From Pseudomonadota bacterium (GTDB lineage Bacteria; Pseudomonadota; Alphaproteobacteria; Rhizobiales; Xanthobacteraceae), in contig JAEXXW010000418.1 in the NCBI GenBank assembly GCA_023405565.1, positions 1 through 7,158 of the forward strand: a DNA stretch of 7,158 nt. The letters run 5' to 3'. Every line of letters begins with the position of its first letter. Position 1 is the stretch's first letter. The position numbers and the translations under genes are program-made. Positions 1 to 6,582 of the stretch are shown here, one piece after another. The notes beneath the pieces were generated by a model that was not told the DNA's origin, did not search any database, and was given only the letters and a program-made list of their open reading frames with translations.

Positions 1-1356
1 AAGCAGGCCACCAAGCCGGACCAGACGATCCTGACCTGGGGCTACGATGTCGTGGCGATGGGCGGTGACCTGCCGACGCGGGCCGATCTTGATGCGGTCT
101 CGAAAACCCAGCCGATCATCGTCTGGGATGCGTCAGAGCATTATGTCTTCGCCAACAGCGCCGCGATCCAGAAATATGGCATCACCAACGACCTGGTCGC
201 CAAGACGATCGGCGCCGGCAAGAATCCGGACGGCTCTTCAAACGGCCAATTCCTGGGCACGGAAGCTGCGAAGATCATTGTCCTGAAGCCCTTGTCGGAA
301 ATCCTGACGCCGGAGGAAGGCCGCAAGCGTCTGCGCTATCTCGGCGCGCTGATGCAGCAAGCCGGCATCACCACCACCGGTGATCTGTTCTATGGCGGCG
401 TCAATCTTCAGCTCGAGAATATGCTGACGAAGGAAATATTCGGGCAGAAGGATTCGATCGCGCGCATCGTTCACGTGGCCGACGGCGCCACCTTCACCCA
501 GCTCTATGGCGACGGCGCCATTGCCGAGGTCAAGAAGCTGCGTGACACCAGCAATGAGCGGACGATCTTCAACGGCGTGAAGTTCTACGCCGATGACGCC
601 TTTGTTTCACTCGGCATGGAGCTGCAATATCCCGGCTACATCAACGACTCGCAGTTCAAGGGCCTGTTCATGTACAGCTCCAAGGAGGAGTTCCTGAACG
701 CGATGCGGCCCTGGTGGAATAGCGGCTTCCAGATCCACGTTCATTCGAACGGCTCCGGCGGCAACCAGATCACGCTCGATGCGCTCGCCGCGCTGCAGGC
801 AGAGACGCCGCGCTTCGATCATCGTTTCACCTTCGAGCATTTCGGTATTTCAAGTACCGCGCAGGGGCGTCAGCTCAAGGAACTTGGCGCGCTGGTTTCG
901 ACCAATCCCTACTATATCGCGGAGCGTGCCGATCTGAACGCCGATCAGCTGGGCACGGATCGCGCGTCGCTTGCCTCACGCATGGCGACGCTGCTGAAGC
1001 AGAATGTCACCGTGTCGCTGCATTCGGATACGCCGGTCGGTGTGCCAAGCCCGCTCTACGAAGTCTGGACGGCAGTGAACCGCATCGGCGAATTGTCCGG
1101 GAAGACGCATGCACCGGCGGAGCGGGTTCGCGATGTCGAGCGGGCGATGCGGATGGTGACGATCGATGCCGCCTACACCCTTGGTGTCAATGATCGCATC
1201 GGCAGCATCGAGGCCGGCAAATATGCGGACTTCGTGGTCCTCGACAAGGATCCGCAGGAAGTTGGCCGCAAGACGATCAAGGACATCAAGGTGATCGCAA
1301 CGATCACGGCCGGCAATGCCATGCTGACGTCGCAGACCCGAAACCCGAACTGGTGA
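1..1356 (+). CDS. YtcJ-like metal-dependent amidohydrolase (Amidohydro_3 type), 5'-truncated
   Basis: The reading frame is open from the first base to a TGA at 1354-1356, giving 451 residues; the N-terminus lies outside the window. Family members hydrolyse C-N bonds of amides or cyclic amides using metal in a TIM barrel. Visible matches to the YtcJ/Amidohydro_3 pattern (fragment numbering) are: a TRADLDAV stretch with a nearby SEH and NSAAIQKYGI (substrate-side segment); IHVHSNG with H246 and H248; FEHF with H280; LHSDTPV with D343, the usual catalytic aspartate region; and the closing GSIEAGKYADFVVLD at 401-415, the beta-sandwich signature that ends these enzymes. The N-terminal HxH metal motif is expected upstream of the window. 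Substrate cannot be read from the sequence, and YtcJ-type enzymes are often annotated only generically. The co-directional Bug/TctC gene 111 bp downstream could supply a related ligand, but this is inference. The family call is firm; the substrate is unknown. Confidence 0.9.
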   Translation, partial: KQATKPDQTILTWGYDVVAMGGDLPTRADLDAVSKTQPIIVWDASEHYVFANSAAIQKYGITNDLVAKTIGAGKNPDGSSNGQFLGTEAAKIIVLKPLSEILTPEEGRKRLRYLGALMQQAGITTTGDLFYGGVNLQLENMLTKEIFGQKDSIARIVHVADGATFTQLYGDGAIAEVKKLRDTSNERTIFNGVKFYADDAFVSLGMELQYPGYINDSQFKGLFMYSSKEEFLNAMRPWWNSGFQIHVHSNGSGGNQITLDALAALQAETPRFDHRFTFEHFGISSTAQGRQLKELGALVSTNPYYIAERADLNADQLGTDRASLASRMATLLKQNVTVSLHSDTPVGVPSPLYEVWTAVNRIGELSGKTHAPAERVRDVERAMRMVTIDAAYTLGVNDRIGSIEAGKYADFVVLDKDPQEVGRKTIKDIKVIATITAGNAMLTSQTRNPNW

Positions 1357-1365
1357 CGCATTACA

Positions 1366-1393
1366 GCTGCCGCAGCGCTCTGACTGCGGCAGC
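1366..1393 (+). terminator. Perfect 10-bp hairpin just after the amidohydrolase stop
   Basis: GCTGCCGCAG (1366-1375) and CTGCGGCAGC (1384-1393) are exact reverse complements around an 8-base loop, starting 10 bases after the stop codon. The following bases (ATCCTGTTTGG) give only a short T run, so it is a weak intrinsic terminator or an mRNA 3'-end stabiliser. It suggests that the amidohydrolase and the downstream Bug gene are not simply one uninterrupted transcript. Confidence 0.55.
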
Positions 1394-1467
1394 ATCCTGT
1401 TTGGAACGGTTGCAATCGCCGATACTACACAGTACCGTTTGCTGCCGGCTCAACGGGATTTCCGAAC

Positions 1468-2427
1468 ATGTTTCGTGTGCTCCTTGCTGCAACCTTTGCC
1501 GTTCTCGGCAGCCTGCCGACGGCCCGCGCACAATCCTATCCGTACGGCTCCATCACCTTTCTCGTGCCTTACGCGCCCGGCGGCAGTGCCGACATCGTCG
1601 CACGACTGATCGGCCAGAAGCTGCAAGACAAACTCGGCCGTCCTGTTGTGGTCGACAACCGGCCAGGCGGCTCGGAGATGATCGTCACCGAAGCATTGGC
1701 CCGTTCGGCACCGGATGGACACACGATCGCGATCCTCTCCAACGCCATCGCGATCAATGAAACGCTCGTGCCAAACCGGCGCTTCGATCTTGAGAAGGAT
1801 ATCGCGCCAATCGCCCGCGTGATCGAACTGCCCTTTGCGTTGATGGTGCATCCGTCGGTGCCGGCCCGGAATGTCGCGGAGTTCGTGGCCTATACGAAGG
1901 CCAATCCCGGCAAACTCAATTACGGCCATCTCGGACCGGGCAGCCCGCATTTCTTCACGATGGAATGGCTCAAGCGCAATGCCGGCCTCGACATCCTTGC
2001 CGTCCCCTACAAAGGCGCCGCGCCGGCTTATGCCGCGCTGGTTGCCGGCGAAGTGCAGGTCGTCGCATCGGGGCTTGGCGCGGCCACACCGTTCCTGGAA
2101 GCGAAACAGGCGATTGCCCTCGCCGCCTTTTCCAGCAAGCGGCCATCGTCGCAGCCACAACTCGCGACGATCGCCGAAGCGGGTTATGCGAATTTCAATC
2201 TCGGCTCATGGATGGGCGTCTTCGTGCGCAGCGGCACCGCGCCGGAGATCGAGCGAGCACTCGAAACGGAGATCATTGCCGCGCTCGGCGATCCCGAATT
2301 GAAGGGCCGTCTCGACAAGCTGGGTCTCGATATCTCGCCGATGAAGAAGTCGGAATTTACGGGCTTTGTGCGCGATGAAATCAAGTCCTGGGAAGCCATC
2401 GTGAAAGCGACATCGCCCCAGCGCTAG
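1468..2427 (+). CDS. Bug/TctC-family tripartite tricarboxylate transporter substrate-binding protein
   Basis: This complete 319-residue protein has the normal length for the family. Residues 1-21 form a Sec signal peptide: MFR, a hydrophobic stretch, then ARA before Q22 as a probable signal peptidase I site. The mature start shows the family pattern: YPYGSITFLVPYAPGGSADI, then ARLIGQKL, GRPVVVDNRPG and APDGHTIAI. A second-lobe segment NYGHLGPGSPHF near residues 151-162 and VPYKGAAPAYAALVAGEVQ near 179-197 are also typical. Such proteins are periplasmic Venus-flytrap receptors that capture carboxylates or other small organic acids for a TctAB-type permease, or act in sensing. No tctA or tctB lies in the window, so it is an orphan here. 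The ATG at 1468 is chosen because it gives the signal peptide and no in-frame start is seen just upstream; the Shine-Dalgarno is poor. It lies 111 bp after the amidohydrolase. Ligand unknown. Confidence 0.95.
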   Translation: MFRVLLAATFAVLGSLPTARAQSYPYGSITFLVPYAPGGSADIVARLIGQKLQDKLGRPVVVDNRPGGSEMIVTEALARSAPDGHTIAILSNAIAINETLVPNRRFDLEKDIAPIARVIELPFALMVHPSVPARNVAEFVAYTKANPGKLNYGHLGPGSPHFFTMEWLKRNAGLDILAVPYKGAAPAYAALVAGEVQVVASGLGAATPFLEAKQAIALAAFSSKRPSSQPQLATIAEAGYANFNLGSWMGVFVRSGTAPEIERALETEIIAALGDPELKGRLDKLGLDISPMKKSEFTGFVRDEIKSWEAIVKATSPQR

Positions 2428-2482
2428 GCGCAAGCCCACACCAGCATATATGCGGAGCCAACCGTAAGCGGAGCATGTGTCG

Positions 2483-2518
2483 GGTATATCCGAGAGCCCT
2501 GCTCAACCGGGATATGCC
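2483..2518 (+). other. Imperfect hairpin downstream of the Bug gene
   Basis: GGTATATC (2483-2490) can pair with GATATGCC (2511-2518) with one G-T wobble. Inside the 20-base loop, GAGC (2494-2497) can pair with GCTC (2501-2504). It lies 55 bases after the stop of the Bug gene and has no T tract. It could be part of that transcript's 3' end, but the pairing is modest and may be chance. Confidence 0.25.
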
Positions 2519-2545
2519 GGACCTTGTCACCTCACGAACGCATCA

Positions 2546-2576
2546 GGCCCGGACAGCAACATGGCATGTCCGGGCC
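2546..2576. terminator. Perfect 10-bp hairpin between converging transcripts
   Basis: GGCCCGGACA (2546-2555) and TGTCCGGGCC (2567-2576) are exact reverse complements around an 11-base loop. On the minus strand the hairpin begins 10 bases after the stop of the lysine-rich micro-gene. On the plus strand it is followed by a pyrimidine/T-rich run (2584-2620), which is the complement of that gene's lysine codons. It could therefore act in both directions, ending the Bug transcript on plus and the micro-gene transcript on minus. The minus-strand side lacks a T tract. Confidence 0.55.
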
Positions 2577-2586
2577 CAATGTATTC

Positions 2587-2640
2587 CTACTTCTTCTTTT
2601 TGGCTTTTTTCTTCGACGTCTTTTTCGCCTTCTTCGCCAT
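2587..2640 (-). CDS. Putative lysine-rich micro-protein (17 aa)
   Basis: Read on the minus strand, ATG (2640-2638) to TAG (2589-2587) encodes MAKKAKKTSKKKAKKKK: twelve lysines in seventeen residues, the rest Ala, Thr, Ser and Met. A good Shine-Dalgarno, AAAGAGGA, lies on the minus strand with five bases between GAGG and the ATG, which is why this start is preferred. The frame is also open upstream: in-frame ATGs at 2712 and 2754 would give 41 or 55 residues, but neither has a visible ribosome site. A hairpin follows 10 bases after the stop. Small basic AKK-repeat peptides of this style occur in alphaproteobacterial genomes, and histone-H1-like Lys/Ala tails are a loose parallel; nucleic-acid binding is inference from charge alone. 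It lies downstream of the CAP-domain gene on the same strand, with a gap of about 215 bases. It may be a chance lysine run, but the ribosome site and hairpin argue for a real gene. Confidence 0.5.
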   Translation of the reverse strand: MAKKAKKTSKKKAKKKK

Positions 2641-2644
2641 AGCG

Positions 2645-2652
2645 TCCTCTTT
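2645..2652 (-). promoter_or_regulatory. Ribosome binding site of the lysine-rich micro-gene
   Basis: The minus strand reads AAAGAGGA and then CGCT before the ATG. This site is the main reason to place the start at 2640 and not at the longer in-frame ATGs at 2712 or 2754. Confidence 0.5.
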
Positions 2653-2855
2653 GCGGTTTGAGGTGATACGCCACACGAGCACCCTGTTCGGAAGCCCCGC
2701 AAGGAGTGTCATGTGATTCGGCGAAAGAGTCACTGGTGGCGTTGCAGCCAGCATCCTCCACAACTTGTTTTTCTACAGCCACCACAGGCTTGCCCGATTC
2801 GCCTTTCGGACAAGGCCGTTGCAACAGAGATCAACGCATCCCTGACACTTGCCGA

Positions 2856-4325
2856 TCACTGCACAAGGGCGCATTGGCCGATCGGCCGACACGCTGCTGT
2901 CGCCGGGCATAGCTGCTCGCCGGACGGACAAGCACCGGGACGGACCGGAGGATTCACACAGAATGCGGGACCCAGCGTCACAGCAAAGCGAGTGCTGCAC
3001 GCAATCCCTGCCCTGTTTCTCGCGCACACGGCAAGAGACGCCTCTCCCTCGCTGGAATATTCCGCATTGATGAGTCCGGCTTCGGAAACGACCCGATAGA
3101 TCCTGACGCCTCCGCCTGACACCACAAACTCGTCCGCAAACGGCAGCGGCGCGTCGCAGGTCAAGGTGATGCCTCCGCAATTGGGCGTGCTGGAATCCGG
3201 CACGCGACAGCCTGTCGGCCGCTGCGGCAGCGATGGCAATTCGGTCAGCGGGCTTTCGCTCACGCCGAGCTGCGTTACCTTCATATGAATGGTGACATTG
3301 CCCTCGCTGGGATTCTGATTGATCTGGAAGCTGAATCGTCCGTCATTCTTCAGCACGTCGTCCGTCACAGTCTCCGTGCGGGTTCCGACATGCTCCCAGA
3401 CCGGATCGTCAAAGAACAGAAACGCTCCATCGTGCTCGAAGACCGAGCACGTCACCCTCACCGGCAGTTTTCCCGGCCGGGTCAGTGGCGCATTGATCGG
3501 CACATCGCTTGCGCCGCCGGCCGTCGATAGGCCAATGAGCTCTGTCTCCGGATTGTCGTCGAGTTTGCAACGCAGCTTCCAATCGCATTTGCCGATTTCC
3601 GGGCAGTCGTGAATGCGCATGGTCGTGAACCGCACTTCCACCATGGCATTGCTCTGCTGCGGCGGCCGTTGTGATTGTGCGCCAGGCGACGACAGCGGAT
3701 CGTGAATCGTGCAATCTCCGAAATCGACGACATAGGTTCCCATCAGCGTGCCTGGCTTGACGGTTTCGTCTGCCCCCTCGCCACGAAACCCAATACCAAG
3801 CTGCCTGGCCTCCGGCTTCAGAAGGATCTCCCTGTGTCCAAAGGTGCTGATATTCATCCACCAGTTCACCGCTGCGGCCGGCGTCGCGGAATCGCCCCCG
3901 GGGCCGGTATAGGTCGTCTCCCACACCTGATGGGGGCGCCCCGGACAATAGCCCTGTGCGGCGATGCGGCTGCCGATGGTCGATTTCGTTTGCGGATTGG
4001 TGTGAGAATCCGCGCCCTTGACCCACCATTTGTCCCGCGCAGCGTCCGCAGCATGGCCATCAGCCGCAAGGGTGAGTTTCTGGCTGTCTCTCAGGACTTC
4101 CCGGTTGAATTTCGTGCGCTCGGCATTGATCAGGCAACGCACGGCGTCGCGGATGCGATGCCCCTCCTTGGCCAGATCGACCGAAGACGGTGTCAGGTTG
4201 ATATCATTTCCACAACTGTCGCGCCCCGCCAGCTCCTGCGATGGGGCGAGGCTTGCTGTTCCGCAGACGACGATCAATGCGAGGAAAAGCCGCGTCGAGG
4301 ACACGATCGACCATAATAGCTGCAT
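2856..4325 (-). CDS. Exported cysteine-rich protein with CAP/SCP (YkwD-like) domain
   Basis: 489 residues. The start at 4325 is set by a near-perfect Shine-Dalgarno, AAGGAGGTG, and gives a signal peptide (hydrophobic residues 12-27); an in-frame start 29 codons further upstream lacks both. Residues about 60-203 match the CAP superfamily: LINAERTKF, AADGHAADAARDKWW, SHTNPQ (H108), RIAAQGY, VWETTYTG (E136), NWWMN, FGHREILLKPEARQLGIGF (H164) and a final TYVVDFG strand. H108, E136 and H164 fit the conserved CAP cavity residues. A Ser/Pro/Gln linker (211-226) leads to a beta-rich region (228-353) that opens with VEVRFTTMRIHD and resembles a C2 or jelly-roll fold, then a second beta region (about 365-455), perhaps fibronectin-like. 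The end has cysteines 456, 466, 473, 479 and 485, spaced like a small disulfide knot. Nineteen cysteines in all imply oxidative folding outside the cytoplasm. Bacterial CAP proteins are mostly of unknown activity. The CAP call is firm; the later domains are inference. Confidence 0.88.
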   Translation of the reverse strand: MQLLWSIVSSTRLFLALIVVCGTASLAPSQELAGRDSCGNDINLTPSSVDLAKEGHRIRDAVRCLINAERTKFNREVLRDSQKLTLAADGHAADAARDKWWVKGADSHTNPQTKSTIGSRIAAQGYCPGRPHQVWETTYTGPGGDSATPAAAVNWWMNISTFGHREILLKPEARQLGIGFRGEGADETVKPGTLMGTYVVDFGDCTIHDPLSSPGAQSQRPPQQSNAMVEVRFTTMRIHDCPEIGKCDWKLRCKLDDNPETELIGLSTAGGASDVPINAPLTRPGKLPVRVTCSVFEHDGAFLFFDDPVWEHVGTRTETVTDDVLKNDGRFSFQINQNPSEGNVTIHMKVTQLGVSESPLTELPSLPQRPTGCRVPDSSTPNCGGITLTCDAPLPFADEFVVSGGGVRIYRVVSEAGLINAEYSSEGEASLAVCARNRAGIACSTRFAVTLGPAFCVNPPVRPGACPSGEQLCPATAACRPIGQCALVQ

Positions 4326-4331
4326 GATTCC

Positions 4332-4340
4332 CACCTCCTT
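4332..4340 (-). promoter_or_regulatory. Strong ribosome binding site that fixes the CAP-protein start
   Basis: The minus strand reads AAGGAGGTG, with eight bases between GGAGG and the ATG at 4325. It is close to the ideal anti-16S match and much stronger than anything before the other genes in this window. It decides the start in favour of MQLLWSIV over the longer frame beginning at 4412. Confidence 0.85.
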
Positions 4341-4580
4341 GATGCAAAGCCCGAAATGCAAGTTCAGGAGACAAGTGCAGGAAATCAGAGAGAGACACGG
4401 CGCGGAAAGCACCAGTCGGCAGTGTCACAATTTGTTATGGCAGGCAGATAACGATGCACGTGGGTGGTCCCGAAGGCAATCGGCCGCTGTTGAAAAAGCC
4501 TGTCACAGCGAAGCAATCAAAAATCCCGGACCGCGCGATTGAGGTAAAATTATTTCAACACAACCGACAAATGTCCTGCG

Positions 4581-4629
4581 CCGGTGGATCGGCCAAACTC
4601 CACCGGAAACCGGGGATTTCGCTATCCTC
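4581..4629 (+). promoter_or_regulatory. Chain of three overlapping hairpins in the ABC-F gene leader
   Basis: CCGGTGGA (4581-4588) pairs exactly with TCCACCGG (4599-4606). The last four bases of that stem, CCGG (4603-4606), can instead pair with CCGG (4610-4613) across an AAA loop. GGGGAT (4612-4617) pairs with ATCCTC (4624-4629) with one wobble, and shares two bases with the second hairpin. Neighbouring stems therefore exclude each other. The chain ends 47 bases before the ABC-F start. Such an arrangement could be an attenuator-like leader, but no T tract or supported leader peptide is present, so function is inference. Confidence 0.35.
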
Positions 4630-4676
4630 TCAAGCACCTGTTGATTGATGGCGCAGATTTCGCCACAACGCCGCGC

Positions 4677-6548
4677 ATGTTGAACGTTGAAAACCTGTCC
4701 GTCCGCGTCGCCGGGCGCCTCCTTCTCGACGATGCCACGGTGCGCGTCCCCGCCGGCTCGCGCGCCGGCCTGGTCGGCCGCAACGGCACCGGCAAAACGA
4801 CATTGTTCAATGTCCTGACGGGCCAGCTTGCCGCCGAGGGCGGCAATATCACCGTGCGCCAGCGCGCCAAAGTCGGCCGGCTGATGCAGGAGGCCCCCTC
4901 CGGTCCCGACAGCCTGCTCGATGTCGTGCTGAACGCCGATACCGAACGCAAGGCGCTGTTCGACGAGGCCGAGCACGCCACCGACCCGCAGCGCATCGCC
5001 GACATCCAGATGCGCCTTGTCGATATCGACGCACACAGCGCCCCTGCCCGCGCGGCGTCGATCCTGTCCGGCCTTGGCTTCTCGACGCAGGATCAGGCCC
5101 GCGCGATCTCCGAATTCTCCGGCGGCTGGCGCATGCGCGTCGCGCTCGCGGCGGTGCTGTTCACCCAGCCCGATCTGTTGCTGCTGGACGAGCCGACCAA
5201 CTATCTCGATCTCGAAGGCACGCTGTGGCTGGAGGATCACCTTTCCCGCTACCCGCATACGGTGCTGGTCATCAGCCATGATCGCGACCTGCTCGACAAC
5301 GCGGTGGATTCCATCCTGCATCTGGAGAACGGCAAGCTCACCTTCTATCGCGGCAGCTATTCCTCGTTCGAGCGCCAGCGCCGTGAAAAGCAGATGCAGG
5401 ACGCCAAGTTCGCCAAGAAGCAGGACGCGCAGCGCAAGCATCTGCAGGCCTTCGTCGACCGCTTCCGTGCCAAGGCATCGAAAGCGCGTCAGGCGCAGTC
5501 ACGTCTGAAGATGCTGGCCAAGCTCGAACCGACATCGGCGTCGATTTCCGACGACGTGCGGCCGATCATCCTGCCGGCACCGGATAAGCTGCTGTCGCCG
5601 CCGATCATCGCACTCGACGGCGTATCGGTCGGCTATGAGCCCGGCAGACCGATCCTGCGCAATCTCTCCTTGCGCATCGACAATGACGACCGCATCGCCC
5701 TGCTCGGCGCCAACGGCAACGGCAAATCGACGCTGGTGAAGCTGCTGGCCGAACGTCTCGCGCCAATGAGCGGCGACATCACCCGCGCCGACAAGCTGCG
5801 CGTTGCCTATTTCGCCCAGCATCAGCTCGACGAATTGCACGAAGACCAGAGCGTCTATGAACACGTGCGCCGGCTAATGCCGGACGATCCCGAAGCGAAA
5901 GTGCGCGCCAAGGCCGGCGCCATCGGCTTTTCCGGTCCTCGCGCCGACAGTCCGGTCGCGACGTTATCGGGCGGCGAGAAGGCCCGCGTCATGCTGGGTC
6001 TCGCCACCTTCTACAATCCGCATCTCGTCATTCTCGACGAACCGACCAACCATCTCGATATCGACAGCCGTGCGGCTCTGATTGAAGCGATCAACGATTA
6101 TCCGGGCGCGGTCATCCTCGTCTCGCATGATCGCTTCCTGCTGGAAGCCTGCGTCGATCGTCTCTGGATCGTGCGTGACGGCAAAGTCGGTGCGTATGAA
6201 GGCGACCTCGACGATTATCGCGGTTTGATCCTGTCGGGAAATGGCAGCGATGCGAAGAAAAACGCGGCCAACAAGACGGCGACAAAACCTGCAGCAAACA
6301 AGTCGACGCCGGAAAAGCGCGCCGAACTGGCGGCACTACGCAAGCGCATCGCCACAGCCGAAGACCGCGTCAAACGCCTGACCGCGGAAATCGAAAAGCT
6401 CGATGCCTCGCTGACAACCTTGTTCACCACCGACCCGGCCAAGGCCGCTCAAGTTTCCAAGGCGCGCGCCGAAGCCGCCAGCAAACTCGAAAAGGCCGAA
6501 GAGGAATGGCTCGGCGCCAGCTCAGCGCTTGAAGAAGCGTCGGCTTAG
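4677..6548 (+). CDS. yheS: ABC-F ATPase, YheS-type, with C-terminal coiled coil
   Basis: 623 residues with two ABC domains in tandem and no membrane segments, the ABC-F plan. Domain 1: Walker A GRNGTGKT (34-41), signature FSGGWRMR (147-154), Walker B LLLLDEP with catalytic E172, switch H201. The linker (about 225-300) contains YSSFERQR, FVDRFRAKASKARQAQSR and KMLAKLEP, the interdomain helices that reach towards the P-site tRNA. Domain 2: Walker A GANGNGKS (344-351), YFAQHQL, signature LSGGEKAR (430-437), Walker B VILDEPTNHLD with E455, switch H484. A Lys/Ala-rich hinge (525-547) leads to a charged coiled coil (548-620). Order, motif wording and tail match E. coli YheS better than EttA or Uup; this is from memory, not alignment. 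ABC-F proteins act on ribosomes to modulate stalled translation; YheS is not a known resistance determinant. The ATG at 4677 begins the first conserved strand (MLNVENLSV). No Shine-Dalgarno is visible there, and an in-frame ATG at 4584 would add 31 unlikely residues that overlap the leader hairpins. Confidence 0.95.
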   Translation: MLNVENLSVRVAGRLLLDDATVRVPAGSRAGLVGRNGTGKTTLFNVLTGQLAAEGGNITVRQRAKVGRLMQEAPSGPDSLLDVVLNADTERKALFDEAEHATDPQRIADIQMRLVDIDAHSAPARAASILSGLGFSTQDQARAISEFSGGWRMRVALAAVLFTQPDLLLLDEPTNYLDLEGTLWLEDHLSRYPHTVLVISHDRDLLDNAVDSILHLENGKLTFYRGSYSSFERQRREKQMQDAKFAKKQDAQRKHLQAFVDRFRAKASKARQAQSRLKMLAKLEPTSASISDDVRPIILPAPDKLLSPPIIALDGVSVGYEPGRPILRNLSLRIDNDDRIALLGANGNGKSTLVKLLAERLAPMSGDITRADKLRVAYFAQHQLDELHEDQSVYEHVRRLMPDDPEAKVRAKAGAIGFSGPRADSPVATLSGGEKARVMLGLATFYNPHLVILDEPTNHLDIDSRAALIEAINDYPGAVILVSHDRFLLEACVDRLWIVRDGKVGAYEGDLDDYRGLILSGNGSDAKKNAANKTATKPAANKSTPEKRAELAALRKRIATAEDRVKRLTAEIEKLDASLTTLFTTDPAKAAQVSKARAEAASKLEKAEEEWLGASSALEEASA

Positions 6549-6582
6549 CGCGCGATCCGGAACAATCAAGATAGCCCATCAC

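Larger units (their letters stand above)
4326..4676. other. Divergent intergenic spacer between the CAP-protein and ABC-F genes
   Basis: This 351-bp stretch has no supported gene and must hold the promoters of both flanking genes. On the plus strand a TAAAAT (4545-4550) resembles a -10 box, but no matching -35 lies at the right distance. A TTGAAA (4490-4495) resembles a -35 with only a poor -10 partner. No clear promoter is visible for the CAP gene. Minor signals are the palindrome CACGTG (4457-4462), an inverted repeat GTTAT/ATAAC (4434-4438 and 4448-4452) and two copies of TGTCACA (4423-4429 and 4501-4507). A reading frame 4571-4648 encodes 25 residues but lacks a ribosome site. The part nearest the ABC-F gene holds the hairpins listed separately. 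Confidence 0.5.

Noticed and set aside
1405..1439. AACGGT/ACCGTT inverted repeat upstream of the first Bug gene
   Set aside because: Six-base arms 23 bases apart are expected by chance and match no operator I can name.
1450..2160. 236-codon minus-strand open frame opposite the first Bug/TctC gene
   Set aside because: The plus strand encodes a clear full-length family member with a signal peptide. The antisense frame is Arg/Gly/His-rich with no motif and no ribosome site.
2713..3099. Plus-strand GTG frame of 128 codons with AAGGAG well placed before it (2701-2706)
   Set aside because: The ribosome-like site is tempting, but most of the frame overlaps the CAP gene 3' end antisense, its composition is unstructured, and no family is recognisable.
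3675..4316. 213-codon plus-strand open frame opposite the CAP gene
   Set aside because: The minus strand shows CAP motifs, a signal peptide and a strong ribosome site over the same bases. The plus frame has no recognisable domain.
4571..4648. 25-codon possible leader peptide before the ABC-F gene
   Set aside because: It has no Shine-Dalgarno, no run of a regulatory codon, and overlaps the hairpins without the arrangement expected of an attenuator.
4503..5441. 312-codon minus-strand open frame opposite the start of the ABC-F gene
   Set aside because: It lies antisense to well-conserved ABC-F motifs. Its low-complexity Leu/Ala/Gln/Arg/Gly composition is typical of shadow frames in GC-rich DNA, and no family motif is visible.
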